Shown one piece after another: positions 18,012-26,712 of a stretch of DNA of 64,000 nucleotides. Under the pieces are notes generated by a model. It did no database searches, had not been told where the DNA came from, and saw only the letters and a list, made by a program, of their open reading frames with translations. This DNA comes from Rathayibacter tritici. Lineage in GTDB: Bacteria; Actinomycetota; Actinomycetes; Actinomycetales; Microbacteriaceae. Location of the stretch: the NCBI RefSeq assembly GCF_002932875.1, contig NZ_PSWS01000058.1:224415-288414 (forward strand), read 5' to 3'. Each line of letters begins with the position of its first letter. Position 1 is the stretch's first letter. A program made the position numbers and the translations under genes.

Positions 18012-18503
18012 TCAGATCGCCGAGGCGAGGACTTCGTCGAGCTTGGCGGACGCCTCCTCATCCGTGCCCTTCAGGGCGAGCGAGAGTTCGGAGACGAGGA
18101 TCTGACGGGCCTTGAGCAGCATCCGCTTCTCTCCGGCCGAGACGCCGCCCGCCTGCTCCCGACGCCACAGGTCGCGGACGACCTCGCTGACGCGGTAGAC
18201 GCTGCCGCTGGCCATCTTCTCCTGGTTGGCCTTGAAGCGGCGCGACCAGTTGCTGGCCTCCTCCGCGACATCGCTGCGCAGGACGTCGTAGACGGCCTGG
18301 ACGCCGGCGTCGTCGATGATCTCGCGTACGCCGACAAGTTCGGCGTTCTCGACGGGGAGGGTGATGGTGAGCTCGCTGGTGTGCACGTTCATAGTCATGA
18401 ACGTCTTCTCGACGCCCTTCACCGAGCGCTTCTCGAGCCCGGTGATCGTCACCGCTCCGTGGTGCGGGTAGACCAGGGTCTCGCCGACCTCGAATGTCAT
18501 CAT
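18012..18503 (-). CDS. carD: CarD family transcription factor
   Basis: CarD binds RNA polymerase beta and stabilises open complexes at rRNA and other promoters; it is essential in mycobacteria. The 163-residue protein starts MMTFEVGETLVYPHHGAVTI (RNA polymerase-interacting Tudor-like domain, about 1-65). The helical DNA-binding domain follows, with NWSRRFKANQEKMASG, VVRDLWRREQ and LLKARQILVSELSLAL. The length is usual. Two ATG codons occur in tandem. The first overlaps the TetR stop (ATGA) and has AAGG 6 nt upstream, so translation may be coupled to the TetR gene. This pairing would make CarD expression depend in part on the TetR promoter. Confidence 0.93.
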   Translation of the reverse strand: MMTFEVGETLVYPHHGAVTITGLEKRSVKGVEKTFMTMNVHTSELTITLPVENAELVGVREIIDDAGVQAVYDVLRSDVAEEASNWSRRFKANQEKMASGSVYRVSEVVRDLWRREQAGGVSAGEKRMLLKARQILVSELSLALKGTDEEASAKLDEVLASAI

Positions 18504-19183
18504 GTCGTGCCTTTCGTCGTGGGGCGTGGTGGGAGTGAGGAGTCGAGGGGTTGCAGGGTCGCCTCGGCGAGCCACAGCGGCAGCAGCGCGACGAGATGCT
18601 CGACGAGCTCCTCGTCGGTGCCGTCGAGCGAGCCGGCGAGCCAGGCGCCGACCACGGCGAGCACGCCGCCGGCCGCGAAGACCGCGGTGAGCTCGGGGTC
18701 GACCGCAGGGGGGACGTCGACGCGGGCGAGCACTGCGTGGTGCAGGGCCAGTGCCGTGTCGAGCACGGCATCGTCCGACGCGACCCGGGCGGAGGCGCGG
18801 GCCCGGAGGCGGGCGTGGAAGGCGTGGCGGTCGACCAGGCGCTCGATCAGGCGCGAGTAGCCGCGCTGCAGGGCATCCCCTCCTGAGCGATCTGCCGGGG
18901 AACTCTCGGCGACGTCGGCGACCACGAGGTCCTGCCGGAGGAGGGCCGAGGCGACTCCCGCGGCGTCGTCGAAATGGGCGTAGAACGCGCTGCGGCTGAT
19001 GCCTGCCTCGCGCACGATGTCGCTCACGGCGATCCCCTCTGCTCGCTCGCCGTCGCTCTGCATCACGAGGCGCTCGACCGCATCGAAGACTCGGCCGCGA
19101 GTGCGTCGAGCCCGCGGATCGGCGGAGCCGGGCGCCGAGGGGGACTCCGCCGCGGGCACGGAAGCAAGGCGCACGGACGTCAT
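18500..19183 (-). CDS. TetR/AcrR family transcriptional regulator
   Basis: A 227-residue regulator. The N-terminal helix-turn-helix (about 45-80) reads IAVSDIVREAGISRSAFYAH, and the ligand-binding C-terminal domain is variable. The ATG at 19183 is chosen over the GTG at 19201 because a TAGACT -10 box lies 8 nt upstream, giving a leaderless transcript. A strong palindrome at 19201-19224 covers the promoter and fits autorepression. It overlaps carD by 4 bp and follows the MpaB-like gene by 45 bp, so either may be a target. The ligand is unknown. Confidence 0.9.
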   Translation of the reverse strand: MTSVRLASVPAAESPSAPGSADPRARRTRGRVFDAVERLVMQSDGERAEGIAVSDIVREAGISRSAFYAHFDDAAGVASALLRQDLVVADVAESSPADRSGGDALQRGYSRLIERLVDRHAFHARLRARASARVASDDAVLDTALALHHAVLARVDVPPAVDPELTAVFAAGGVLAVVGAWLAGSLDGTDEELVEHLVALLPLWLAEATLQPLDSSLPPRPTTKGTT

Positions 19184-19191
19184 TGGTGGTG

Positions 19192-19224
19192 AGTCTACCA
19201 CTTCCCGGACAGGTGTACGGGAAG
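19192..19224 (-). promoter_or_regulatory. TetR promoter (-10 TAGACT) and probable operator palindrome
   Basis: The -10 box is at 19192-19197. Immediately upstream, 19201-19224 is a near-perfect 24-bp palindrome. Arms CTTCCCG and CGGGAAG flank ACA...TGT, with mismatches only at one symmetric pair and the centre. Position and size fit an autoregulatory TetR operator. It is less likely to be a terminator, since no U tract follows. Confidence 0.55.
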
Positions 19225-19228
19225 CGGG

Positions 19229-20083
19229 TCAGGCCCCGCTGGACACCTGCGCAAGACGCGCGATCCGGTCGATCGCTGCCTGCTCGCTCGGCGAGACCGG
19301 ACCGAGGTAGCGGCGCAGGAACACGAACAGCAGCCGATTCGCCGTGATTGCGGGCCACCAGGGGCGGCGCAGACCCAGCAACCGGCGCACGTCCGGCCTG
19401 AGCGAGGCCACGGCTCCGGCGAACAGCAGCGGATAGACGGCGCCGGCCTCGCCGGGCAAGCGGATGTCGCGGAGAAAGCCAACTGCCTCTCGCACGCGCG
19501 CGTCCGGCTTCAGCTCGCCCGCGAATCCGGCGAGCTGTTCGCGGAGCTCCGCGACGCTCTCGGGCGGGTGCTCCACCCCGAGCAGTCGACCGGAGGCCGC
19601 CCACTCGCGCACGTAGGCGTCGGGGCCGCCGGGGATCCGGCCGCCCCACACCTCGTGGGCACCGAGGAACGCCTCGGTGAAGGCGTCGTGCACCCACAGC
19701 AGCAGCCGCGGATCCTGAGCGGAGTACGGTCGCTCGAGGCCGCCGGCGTCCTCGTAGGAGCCCACGATCCGCTCATGAACACCGGTGACCCAGCGCGCTG
19801 CTCCGCTCGCCGCCGCGGTGTCGCCGAAGCTGGTCGTCAGGACCCAGCGGACAGTGTTGTCGAGTCGGCCCATCGGATCTTCGCGGTAGCGCGAGTGGTC
19901 GTGCACGCCCGCCATCGCTCCGGCGTGCAGGGTCTGCATCAGCAGGGCGCGGACTCCAGCGATCATCGTAGGCAGCCCGCCGTTGACCGCCCAGACGGCA
20001 CTGCCCGGTCCGAAGAGCCCGGCGTCGGCTCCCTGCTCGAGGGCGACGATCCAGTCGGCGCGGGGGCGGGGGCGTCGGCTCAC
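19229..20083 (-). CDS. MpaB/latex-clearing-protein-like oxygenase (DUF2236)
   Basis: A 284-residue member of the ER-bound oxygenase MpaB / rubber oxygenase family, heme-binding in studied relatives. Characteristic pieces are QTLHAGAMAGVHDHSRYRED, PMGRLDNTVRWVLTTSFG and YSAQDPRLLLWVHDAFTEAF; the conserved His residues in the first and third are heme ligand candidates. The C-terminus has a hydrophobic segment (AVYPLLFAGAVASL). The substrate cannot be assigned. The GTG at 20083 has only a weak GGGCGG upstream, so the start is less sure. It lies between the SNF2 gene and its likely regulator TetR. Confidence 0.8.
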   Translation of the reverse strand: MSRRPRPRADWIVALEQGADAGLFGPGSAVWAVNGGLPTMIAGVRALLMQTLHAGAMAGVHDHSRYREDPMGRLDNTVRWVLTTSFGDTAAASGAARWVTGVHERIVGSYEDAGGLERPYSAQDPRLLLWVHDAFTEAFLGAHEVWGGRIPGGPDAYVREWAASGRLLGVEHPPESVAELREQLAGFAGELKPDARVREAVGFLRDIRLPGEAGAVYPLLFAGAVASLRPDVRRLLGLRRPWWPAITANRLLFVFLRRYLGPVSPSEQAAIDRIARLAQVSSGA

Positions 20084-20146
20084 CCGCCCAGTGTGCGCCC
20101 GGTCCCTGGGTCGCGGCTGGCTGTTTTGTCACCCTTCGTGGGGTCG

Positions 20147-23100
20147 TCAGTCGGCGAGCAGCTCGCGGACGTCGTCGGCGGTCAGGGCCCGGGCGAAGAG
20201 CTCGCCCTCGTCGAGCACCGCCGTACTGAGGCGGCCCTTGCGCTCTTGGAGACGCACGATCTTCTCCTCGATCGTGTCCGTCGCGACCATGCGGTACACG
20301 TTCACCCGCCGCTGCTGGCCGATGCGGTGGGCCCGATCCACAGCCTGCGCCTCGGCGGCAGGGTTCCACCACGGATCGAGGACGAACACGTGGTCGGCCT
20401 CGGTGAGCGTGAGTCCGGTGCCGCCCGCCTTGAGGCTGATCAGGAAGACGGGGGCGGCACCGGAGCGGAACTCCTCGATGACTCCGGCGCGGTCCCGCGT
20501 GGACCCGTCGAGCTGCACGAAGGGGATCCCGCGCTGACGCAGCCGCTCCCCCGCCCGCTCCAGATAGGACGTGAACGTACTGAAGACGAGGGCCCGGCGG
20601 CCCTCGGCGAGCACGTCGTCGAGCTGCTCGACCAGCACGTCGAGCTTGGCGGACGGGACATGCCGGTAGGCCGGATCGACCAGAGAGGCGTCCAGCGCGA
20701 GCAGGCGGAGCAGGGTGAGCGAGCGGAATACGGTGAAGCGCTGGCGGTCGAGGTCGTCGACCATCCCCAGGAGCTTGCGCCGCTCGCGCTGGAGGTAGCT
20801 GTCGTAGAGCACCCGGTGAGCAGGTGTCAGCACGATCTCGAGCGTCTGCTCCTGCTTCTCGGGCAGCTCCGGCGCGACCGCCTCCTTGGTGCGGCGGAGC
20901 AGGAACGGCCGGAGCCGTCGCCGCAGACGCTCGAGGCGACGGCGCGCACCTTCGGTGTGGCCGACCGTCCGCCCCTCGGACAGATCCGGCGAAGCGATGC
21001 CGATCGGCGCCTCCGCATGCAGGATCGGCCGGGTGTACTCCTCGCGGAACCGGCGCAGCGGCGGCAGCAAGCCGGGCGCGACCAGGGCCAGGACCGCCCA
21101 CAGCTCATCGAGCGAGTTCTCCAGCGGCGTGCCGGTGAGCGCGAGCACGACGGGTGCTCCCACACCGCCCGCGGCCCGGTGCGTCTGCGAGGCGGGGTTC
21201 TTGACGAACTGCGCCTCGTCGAGCACCAGGGCCGACCACTCCCGTGCCGCCCAGCGCTCGCCCGCGAGGCGCAGAACCGCGTAGCTGGTGAGCACCACGT
21301 CCACGTCCGCCGGGATCGCGTCGAAGGCGCTCTCCCGCGAGCTCGCGACGACGTGGACGCGCAGCCCCGGCGCGAACCGCTCGGCCTCGGAGCGCCAGCC
21401 GGGCACGACCGAGGTCGGGGCGACCACGAGGAACGGCGCGCGACGGACTCCGACGCGGCGCCCCTCCTCCACTGCCCACACCATCATCGCCAGCGCCTGC
21501 AGTGTCTTACCGAGGCCCATGTCGTCGGCGAGGATTCCGCCGAGTCCATGACCGAGGCGGTGTACGAGCCAGGCGTAGCCCGCCCGCTGGTAGGGGCGCA
21601 GCTGCGCGGTGAGGCCGGCGGGCGCCTCCACCTCATCCGGCGAGCCGGCGGCCAGGGCGGAGGCGAGCACGTCGCGCCAGGCGTCGGAGGCGATGTTCTC
21701 GTCGGCCAGCTCTGCCAGCTCGCTCCAGAGCTCGGTCTGGTGCCGGCCGAGCCGCGGCCCCGTCTCCCACTCGTCGAGCTCGTCGGCCCGGGTCAGCAGC
21801 TCGCGGAGCCGGTCGAGGCCGGGGTGCGCGAGCGAGAGGTAGGAATGGTCGACCAGGCGGATGCGGTCGCCACCCGCCGCCAGGGAGCGGAAGAGGGGCA
21901 GGAACGGCACGGTCGCGTCGCCGATCGTGACGACGACACCGAGGTCGAACCAGTCGGCGCTCTCGGTGTCGACGGCCGTGATCGTGAGGGTGAGCGGTCC
22001 GTTCAGCAGGCGGTAATCCGGAGCGGCGCCCTCGCGCTCCACCCGCACACCGCCGACTCCCTCCAGCTGCGGCAGCTGCTCCACCACGAAAACCGCGGCC
22101 TCGGCCCCGCGCAGGACCGCGCTCGTCCCCGGCTCCGGGACCACGGTGGATCCGGCCTCTCCGAGCACTGAGCGCACCCGGCGGAGCACGGCCCGCTCGA
22201 GGACGTCGTCGGGCGTGCCGTCGAGCTCGGTCGCACGGTCGGGCGTGCGGCGCCAGTGCCAGCCGACCCTGACCGTGCGCCGGGGCTCGAACGCCACGGT
22301 ACAGACGAGGCGGGGCGGCTCTGGCTCGTCGAGCACGAGGTCGACCCCCTCTTCGCGAAGCGCGATGCGGCCACGAAGGGCCGGGAGGTGCTCGCGGACG
22401 AACTCGGACACGTCCTCGGCCGGGACGTTCGTCTGCTCGGGGTGCTCGAGGAGCCGCAGCTCCTCGTCGTCGAAGGGCAGCGGCGCGGGGGCGAGGAGGA
22501 TCGAGGACGGATCGCCGCCCTCGACCGCGTAGACACCGTGCCGGGCGACGGGACGCGCCGACTCCAGCGGATACTCCGCCCCGTCGATCCGCAGGACGGG
22601 CCGCAGCCGCAGCGCGCCCTCCTCCGCCGAGACCGTCACCGCCACGTGGGCGGGACCGCCGAGGCGCACCGCCCCCTTCTCGGGGGCGAGCAGTGGTACG
22701 GCCGCCGCCTGAGCCTGCTCGAGCAGCCGCCAGAGCAGCGGACTCTCGTAGTCGTCGAGGTGGATCCAGTCGGGGTCCTGCCCGAGGTGCACCGTGCGGG
22801 TGGCCCGATGGAGCGCGGCGAATTCGGCGAACCAGCGCTGATGGGCGGGGTCGAGCGAGAGCCGATGAGTCTGGAAGTTGAGCGACTTCCAGGTGAGCGT
22901 GGTGCGGTTCCAGGCGCCGCCGCGTCCGCGCACGACGGGCCGGGTAGCGAGCCGATGGTCGCGGCGCTCGGCCGGGTCGTAGCCCTTCGCCGTGACGCGC
23001 TCGCTCGCAGGCGCCCGCCACGGATCGTCGGCACGGCGCACCAGCCGGCGCAATTCGAACTGCAGGCCGATCGGTGTGAGGACCGGCGACGCCTCCGCCT

Positions 23101-23164
23101 CCGTGGAGCCGCTGAGCTCGCCCACGCGAGCGCGCCAGGAGGAGGGGGTCGACTCGGGAGGCAT
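20147..23164 (-). CDS. SNF2/SWI2-type helicase
   Basis: A 1005-residue DEAD-like ATPase. The SNF2 core occupies about residues 500-1005. It shows motif I (DDMGLGKT, near 545), DEAQ in LVLDEAQFVKN (near 650), motif III (LALTGTPLENSLDELW), LRPFLLRRTKEAV, motif V (LISLKAGGTGLTLT) and motif VI (QAVDRAHRIGQQRRVNVYRM). The N-terminal 500 residues are beta-rich and not recognised; no SWIM zinc finger (CxC...CxH) is seen. Such bacterial proteins resemble RapA/HepA-type remodellers, but the target is unknown. The ATG at 23164 is chosen because the open frame upstream is antisense to the epimerase gene. It is divergent from that gene. Confidence 0.88.
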   Translation of the reverse strand: MPPESTPSSWRARVGELSGSTEAEASPVLTPIGLQFELRRLVRRADDPWRAPASERVTAKGYDPAERRDHRLATRPVVRGRGGAWNRTTLTWKSLNFQTHRLSLDPAHQRWFAEFAALHRATRTVHLGQDPDWIHLDDYESPLLWRLLEQAQAAAVPLLAPEKGAVRLGGPAHVAVTVSAEEGALRLRPVLRIDGAEYPLESARPVARHGVYAVEGGDPSSILLAPAPLPFDDEELRLLEHPEQTNVPAEDVSEFVREHLPALRGRIALREEGVDLVLDEPEPPRLVCTVAFEPRRTVRVGWHWRRTPDRATELDGTPDDVLERAVLRRVRSVLGEAGSTVVPEPGTSAVLRGAEAAVFVVEQLPQLEGVGGVRVEREGAAPDYRLLNGPLTLTITAVDTESADWFDLGVVVTIGDATVPFLPLFRSLAAGGDRIRLVDHSYLSLAHPGLDRLRELLTRADELDEWETGPRLGRHQTELWSELAELADENIASDAWRDVLASALAAGSPDEVEAPAGLTAQLRPYQRAGYAWLVHRLGHGLGGILADDMGLGKTLQALAMMVWAVEEGRRVGVRRAPFLVVAPTSVVPGWRSEAERFAPGLRVHVVASSRESAFDAIPADVDVVLTSYAVLRLAGERWAAREWSALVLDEAQFVKNPASQTHRAAGGVGAPVVLALTGTPLENSLDELWAVLALVAPGLLPPLRRFREEYTRPILHAEAPIGIASPDLSEGRTVGHTEGARRRLERLRRRLRPFLLRRTKEAVAPELPEKQEQTLEIVLTPAHRVLYDSYLQRERRKLLGMVDDLDRQRFTVFRSLTLLRLLALDASLVDPAYRHVPSAKLDVLVEQLDDVLAEGRRALVFSTFTSYLERAGERLRQRGIPFVQLDGSTRDRAGVIEEFRSGAAPVFLISLKAGGTGLTLTEADHVFVLDPWWNPAAEAQAVDRAHRIGQQRRVNVYRMVATDTIEEKIVRLQERKGRLSTAVLDEGELFARALTADDVRELLAD

Positions 23165-23228
23165 CGCCCCATGCTGCCACGCACCTCCGACATGCCCACA
23201 AGGCCCGCCAGGCGGGCAGAATCGGAGC

Positions 23229-24113
23229 ATGAGTAGCAGCGACTCCCCGGCGCCCACCGTCCTCACCCTCGGCAGCGAGAGCCTGCGCGTCGCCCTGACC
23301 ACCGCCGGGGCCGAGATGACCTCGCTCCGCGACGGCGAGGGCCGCGAGTACCTCTGGCAGGCCGGGCCCCAGTGGCGTCGGCACGCTCCCGTGCTGTTCC
23401 CGATCATCGGGCGCCTCCCGGGCGACACCCTGCAGCACGATGGCGCCGAGCACCGGATGGGGCAGCACGGCTTCGCGCGCGACCGGGTCTTCGATCTCGC
23501 CGGCGTCTCGGCCGACGAGGCTGTGTTCCGGCTCCGGAGCGACAACGCCACACGCGCGATGTTCCCCTTCGACTGGACGCTGCTCATCGCGTACGCCGTG
23601 ACCGACGCGACACTGCGGATCACCCAGACCGTCGAGAACCGCGGCTCGACCCCGCTGGGCTACTCGCTCGGCAACCACCCGGCCTTCGCGCTACCGCTGC
23701 CCGGCGGCCGTGGTGCACACCGCATCCGCTTCGCGCAGCCCGAGCCGGAGGGGTACCGCCGCGCGCCCGAGAATCTGCTGCTGGCGCAACGCCACCCCGC
23801 GCCGCTCGAGGACGGCGTGCTGGCGGTGGACGACGCGCACTTCGAAGCGGGCGTGATGATCTTCGATGAGTCGCGCCGACGCACGCTTCGGCTCGAGGCC
23901 GACGGAGCGGCCCGCTCGATCGAGGTCGACACCGGGGACTTCGACGTGGTCGGCGTGTGGAAGCCGGTCGGCGCGCCGTTCGTCTGCCTGGAACCGTGGC
24001 GCAGCGTGCCGACGCCGGAGGGCTGGGACGGCGACATCGTCGACAAGCCGCGCCAGATCGTCCTCGGGCCGGGCGAGCAGCGCGCACTGTCCTACCGCAT
24101 CGCGCTGAGCTGA
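23229..24113 (+). CDS. Aldose 1-epimerase family protein
   Basis: A 294-residue cytosolic protein of the galactose mutarotase-like superfamily, YihR/LacX type. It shows PVLFPIIGRLPGD, GQHGFARDRVFDL (with the catalytic His), YSLGNHPAFALPL and VCLEPWRS (catalytic Glu). Family members interconvert alpha and beta anomers of sugars or sugar phosphates; the exact sugar is not known. The ATG at 23229 has CAGAAT 6 nt upstream, in the same spacing as other leaderless promoters here. Its 3' end overlaps the convergent Ppx gene by 22 bp. Confidence 0.85.
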   Translation: MSSSDSPAPTVLTLGSESLRVALTTAGAEMTSLRDGEGREYLWQAGPQWRRHAPVLFPIIGRLPGDTLQHDGAEHRMGQHGFARDRVFDLAGVSADEAVFRLRSDNATRAMFPFDWTLLIAYAVTDATLRITQTVENRGSTPLGYSLGNHPAFALPLPGGRGAHRIRFAQPEPEGYRRAPENLLLAQRHPAPLEDGVLAVDDAHFEAGVMIFDESRRRTLRLEADGAARSIEVDTGDFDVVGVWKPVGAPFVCLEPWRSVPTPEGWDGDIVDKPRQIVLGPGEQRALSYRIALS

Positions 24114-25060
24114 ACGTCCTCCCGTTGGATCTGTGCGTCGAGCCGCTCGAAGCGGCGGATGATCAGGCCCTCGCGCGTGGCCCAGGGGCAGATCACCAGC
24201 GTCTGGACGCCGAGGGCCTCCATCGCAGCCTCCGCGACGAGGGCTCCGGCGAGGAGCTGCGGGGCCCGCAGAGCGGAGACGCCCGGGAGCGCTGAGCGGT
24301 CGGCCGCGCTGATCGCGGCGAGACGCGAGGTCCAGAGCCGCAGGTCGACCAGGTGCAGCTCGCGGCGCACGAGGGGGCCGGCCGCGCTCGAAGCGGCGCC
24401 GGTGATCCGCGCGAGCGAGCGGAAGGTCTTCGAGGTGCCCGCCACGAGGTCGGGGCGACCGAGGGCGACGAAGGCGCGGGCGGGCTTCGCAAGCAGCTCC
24501 CTAGCGTGACGGCGGGCGGCCTTCACGCTCGTGGCGGAGGCGGGATCGCCGACCAGCAGATCGCGCGTCACCCGGCCCGCCCCCAACGGGACGGACACCG
24601 CCAGCTCCGGCACCTCGTCGATACCCATCGAGAGCTCGAACGAGCCGCCGCCGATGTCGAGGTCGAGGATCGAGCCGGCACCCCAGCCGAACCAGCGGCG
24701 CACGGCGAGAAAGGTGGCCGACGCCTCCGCCTCGCCGCCGAGTTCCTGCAGATGTACGCCCGTCTCGGCGCGGACCCGGTCGAGGACCGTGGCGCCGTTC
24801 CCGGCCTCGCGGATCGCGGAGGTGGCGAAGGCGAGCAGGTCCTCCGCCCGGTGCTCGCGGGCGACCTCGGCTGCCTCGGCGACGAACGCGATCAGCTCGC
24901 GCTGCCCCTGCTCGGTGATGTCACCCGCCGCGTCGAGGTGCGCCACGAGCGCGAGACTGCGCTTGTGCGAGCGGTAGGACACCGGACGGGCGCCGGGGTG
25001 CGCGTCGACGAGGAGCAGATGGACCGTGTTGGAGCCGATGTCGAGCACGCCGAGTCGCAT
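24092..25060 (-). CDS. ppx: Ppx/GppA family exopolyphosphatase
   Basis: Phosphatase acting on polyphosphate and/or pppGpp. The 322-residue protein has the ASKHA fold with LGVLDIGSNTVHLLLVDA at the N-terminus, FATSAIREAGN, and the second phosphate loop DIGGGSFELSMG. It is the short, two-domain form found in Actinobacteria (like mycobacterial Ppx1/Ppx2), without the C-terminal HD domain. The ATG at 25060 lies 6 nt after a TACCGT box (25067-25072), again suggesting a leaderless mRNA. The tail overlaps the 3' end of the epimerase gene on the other strand. Whether the substrate is polyphosphate or pppGpp cannot be read from sequence. Confidence 0.9.
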   Translation of the reverse strand: MRLGVLDIGSNTVHLLLVDAHPGARPVSYRSHKRSLALVAHLDAAGDITEQGQRELIAFVAEAAEVAREHRAEDLLAFATSAIREAGNGATVLDRVRAETGVHLQELGGEAEASATFLAVRRWFGWGAGSILDLDIGGGSFELSMGIDEVPELAVSVPLGAGRVTRDLLVGDPASATSVKAARRHARELLAKPARAFVALGRPDLVAGTSKTFRSLARITGAASSAAGPLVRRELHLVDLRLWTSRLAAISAADRSALPGVSALRAPQLLAGALVAEAAMEALGVQTLVICPWATREGLIIRRFERLDAQIQREDVQLSAMR

Positions 25061-25123
25061 GGGTCCACGGTATCCGCCTGCGCAGCCGCATCCGGCCAGG
25101 GGCGCCGATCTCGGCGGGACGAC

Positions 25124-25157
25124 GGAGGGCCCGGCCGCCTGCGCGACCGGGCCCTCC
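25124..25157 (-). terminator. Hairpin terminator downstream of pyk
   Basis: An 11-bp perfect stem, GGAGGGCCCGG / CCGGGCCCTCC, with a 12-nt loop begins 14 bp after the pyk stop. There is no U tract. Confidence 0.7.
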
Positions 25158-25171
25158 GGGGAGTGCTGGAC

Positions 25172-26617
25172 TCAGTGATCCCAGTTCTCGGCCCTGTCGT
25201 CCGAGCTGGACGAGCCGACGATGTGCACCCGCATGTCGTTCGTCGTTCCGGCGCGCCCGGGAGGTGACCCGGAGACGACGACGACGGTCTCGCCGGGCTG
25301 GGCGAGACCCTCGCGCAGCAGCACAGCATCCACCTGCGCGAACATCGCGTCAGTGTGGTTGACCCTCGGCGTGACGAACGACTGGACTCCCCAGTTCAGC
25401 GCCATGCGGCGACGGACGGCGGGCTCGGGGGTGAAACCGATGATCGGGATGCCGTGGCGCAGGCGCGTCATGCGGCGCACCGAGTCACCCGACTCCGTGA
25501 ACACACAGAGGAACTTGGCCTCGACGAACTCTGCGACCTCGGCGGCGGCCAGCGTGACCGATCCGCCCTGGGTACGGGGCTTGCTTCCGAGCGGCGGGAT
25601 CCGCTCCAGGCCGTGCTCCTCGGTGGACTCGACGATGCGCGCCATGGTCTGCACGGTGACGACCGGCCACGCTCCGACGCTGGTCTCGCCCGAGAGCATG
25701 ACCGCGTCCGCGCCGTCGAGGATCGCGTTGGCGACGTCCGAGGCCTCGGCTCGGGTGGGGCGCGGGCTTTCGATCATCGACTCGAGCATCTGGGTCGCGA
25801 CGATGACCGGCTTCGCCCACCGGCGGGCGAGCTCGACGGCGTGCTTCTGCACGATCGGCACGGCCTCGAGGGGCAGCTCGACGCCGAGGTCGCCGCGGGC
25901 GACCATGATGCCGTCGAAGACGTCGATGATCTCCTGGAGGTTATCGACCGCCTGCGGCTTCTCGATCTTCGCGATGACAGGAGCCTTGCGGCCCTCTTCC
26001 GCCATGATCTCGTGCACCCGCTCGATGTCGCTGGCGTTGCGCACGAAGGAGAGCGCGATGATGTCGGCGCCGAGGCGGATCGCCCAGCGCAGATCGTCCT
26101 CATCCTTCTGCGAGAGGGCCGGAACGTTGACTGCGACCCCGGGCAGGTTGATGCCCTTGTTGTTCGAGACGTTGCCGGGGACGACAACCTCGGTGACCAC
26201 GCGCGGCCCCTCGACGGCGGTGACGCGGACCGCGACCTTACCGTCGTCGATCAGGAGCATGTCGCCCGGGTTCACGTCGTCGGGGAGGCCCTTGAACGTG
26301 GTGCCCGAGAGCTCGCGCGTGCCGATGACGTCCTCGGTGGTGATGGTGAAGACATCACCCTCGGCGAGGGCGTACGGACCGCCCTCGAACTTGCCGAGGC
26401 GGATCTTCGGCCCCTGCAGGTCGACGAGGATCGCGACAGCGCGGCCGGCGTCGTCAGCGGCCTTCCGCACGATGCGATAGATGCCTTCGTGGACGTCGTA
26501 GCTTCCGTGACTGAGGTTCATGCGGGCCACGTCCACGCCGGCGTCGATGATCGCACGAATGGTCTCGTACGACGACGTTGCCGGGCCGAGGGTGGCGACG
26601 ATTTTCGCTCGTCTCAT
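25172..26617 (-). CDS. pyk: Pyruvate kinase
   Basis: Final glycolytic step: phosphoenolpyruvate plus ADP to pyruvate plus ATP. The 481-residue protein starts MRRAKIVATLGPATSSYETI and has RMNLSHGSYD, VDLQGPKIRLG, the catalytic Lys in VIAKIEKPQAVDN, the metal-site MVARGDLGVELP and ATQMLESMI. The C-terminal allosteric domain is present. The length is typical of tetrameric bacterial enzymes. It follows gltD on the same strand with a 95-bp gap that may hold its own promoter, and it ends at a strong hairpin. Confidence 0.96.
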   Translation of the reverse strand: MRRAKIVATLGPATSSYETIRAIIDAGVDVARMNLSHGSYDVHEGIYRIVRKAADDAGRAVAILVDLQGPKIRLGKFEGGPYALAEGDVFTITTEDVIGTRELSGTTFKGLPDDVNPGDMLLIDDGKVAVRVTAVEGPRVVTEVVVPGNVSNNKGINLPGVAVNVPALSQKDEDDLRWAIRLGADIIALSFVRNASDIERVHEIMAEEGRKAPVIAKIEKPQAVDNLQEIIDVFDGIMVARGDLGVELPLEAVPIVQKHAVELARRWAKPVIVATQMLESMIESPRPTRAEASDVANAILDGADAVMLSGETSVGAWPVVTVQTMARIVESTEEHGLERIPPLGSKPRTQGGSVTLAAAEVAEFVEAKFLCVFTESGDSVRRMTRLRHGIPIIGFTPEPAVRRRMALNWGVQSFVTPRVNHTDAMFAQVDAVLLREGLAQPGETVVVVSGSPPGRAGTTNDMRVHIVGSSSSDDRAENWDH

Positions 26618-26692
26618 TGAGGGGGTGCTCCGTTGTTCTGCGCTCAGAGGCGCGTCGTTAGCGGGGGAAGTGAGCTGATTGCTGGCGGGCCG

Positions 26693-26698
26693 AGACTA
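26693..26698 (-). promoter_or_regulatory. Candidate -10 box of a pyk promoter
   Basis: TAGTCT on the minus strand, giving a leader of about 70 nt before the pyk ATG. The -35 region is not convincing. Confidence 0.3.
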
Positions 26699-26712
26699 TC
26701 GCGTCCCGAAGA

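Noticed and set aside
19201-19224. Terminator for the MpaB-like gene
   Set aside because: The palindrome could form a stem, but it coincides with the tetR promoter and has no U tract, so an operator is the better reading.
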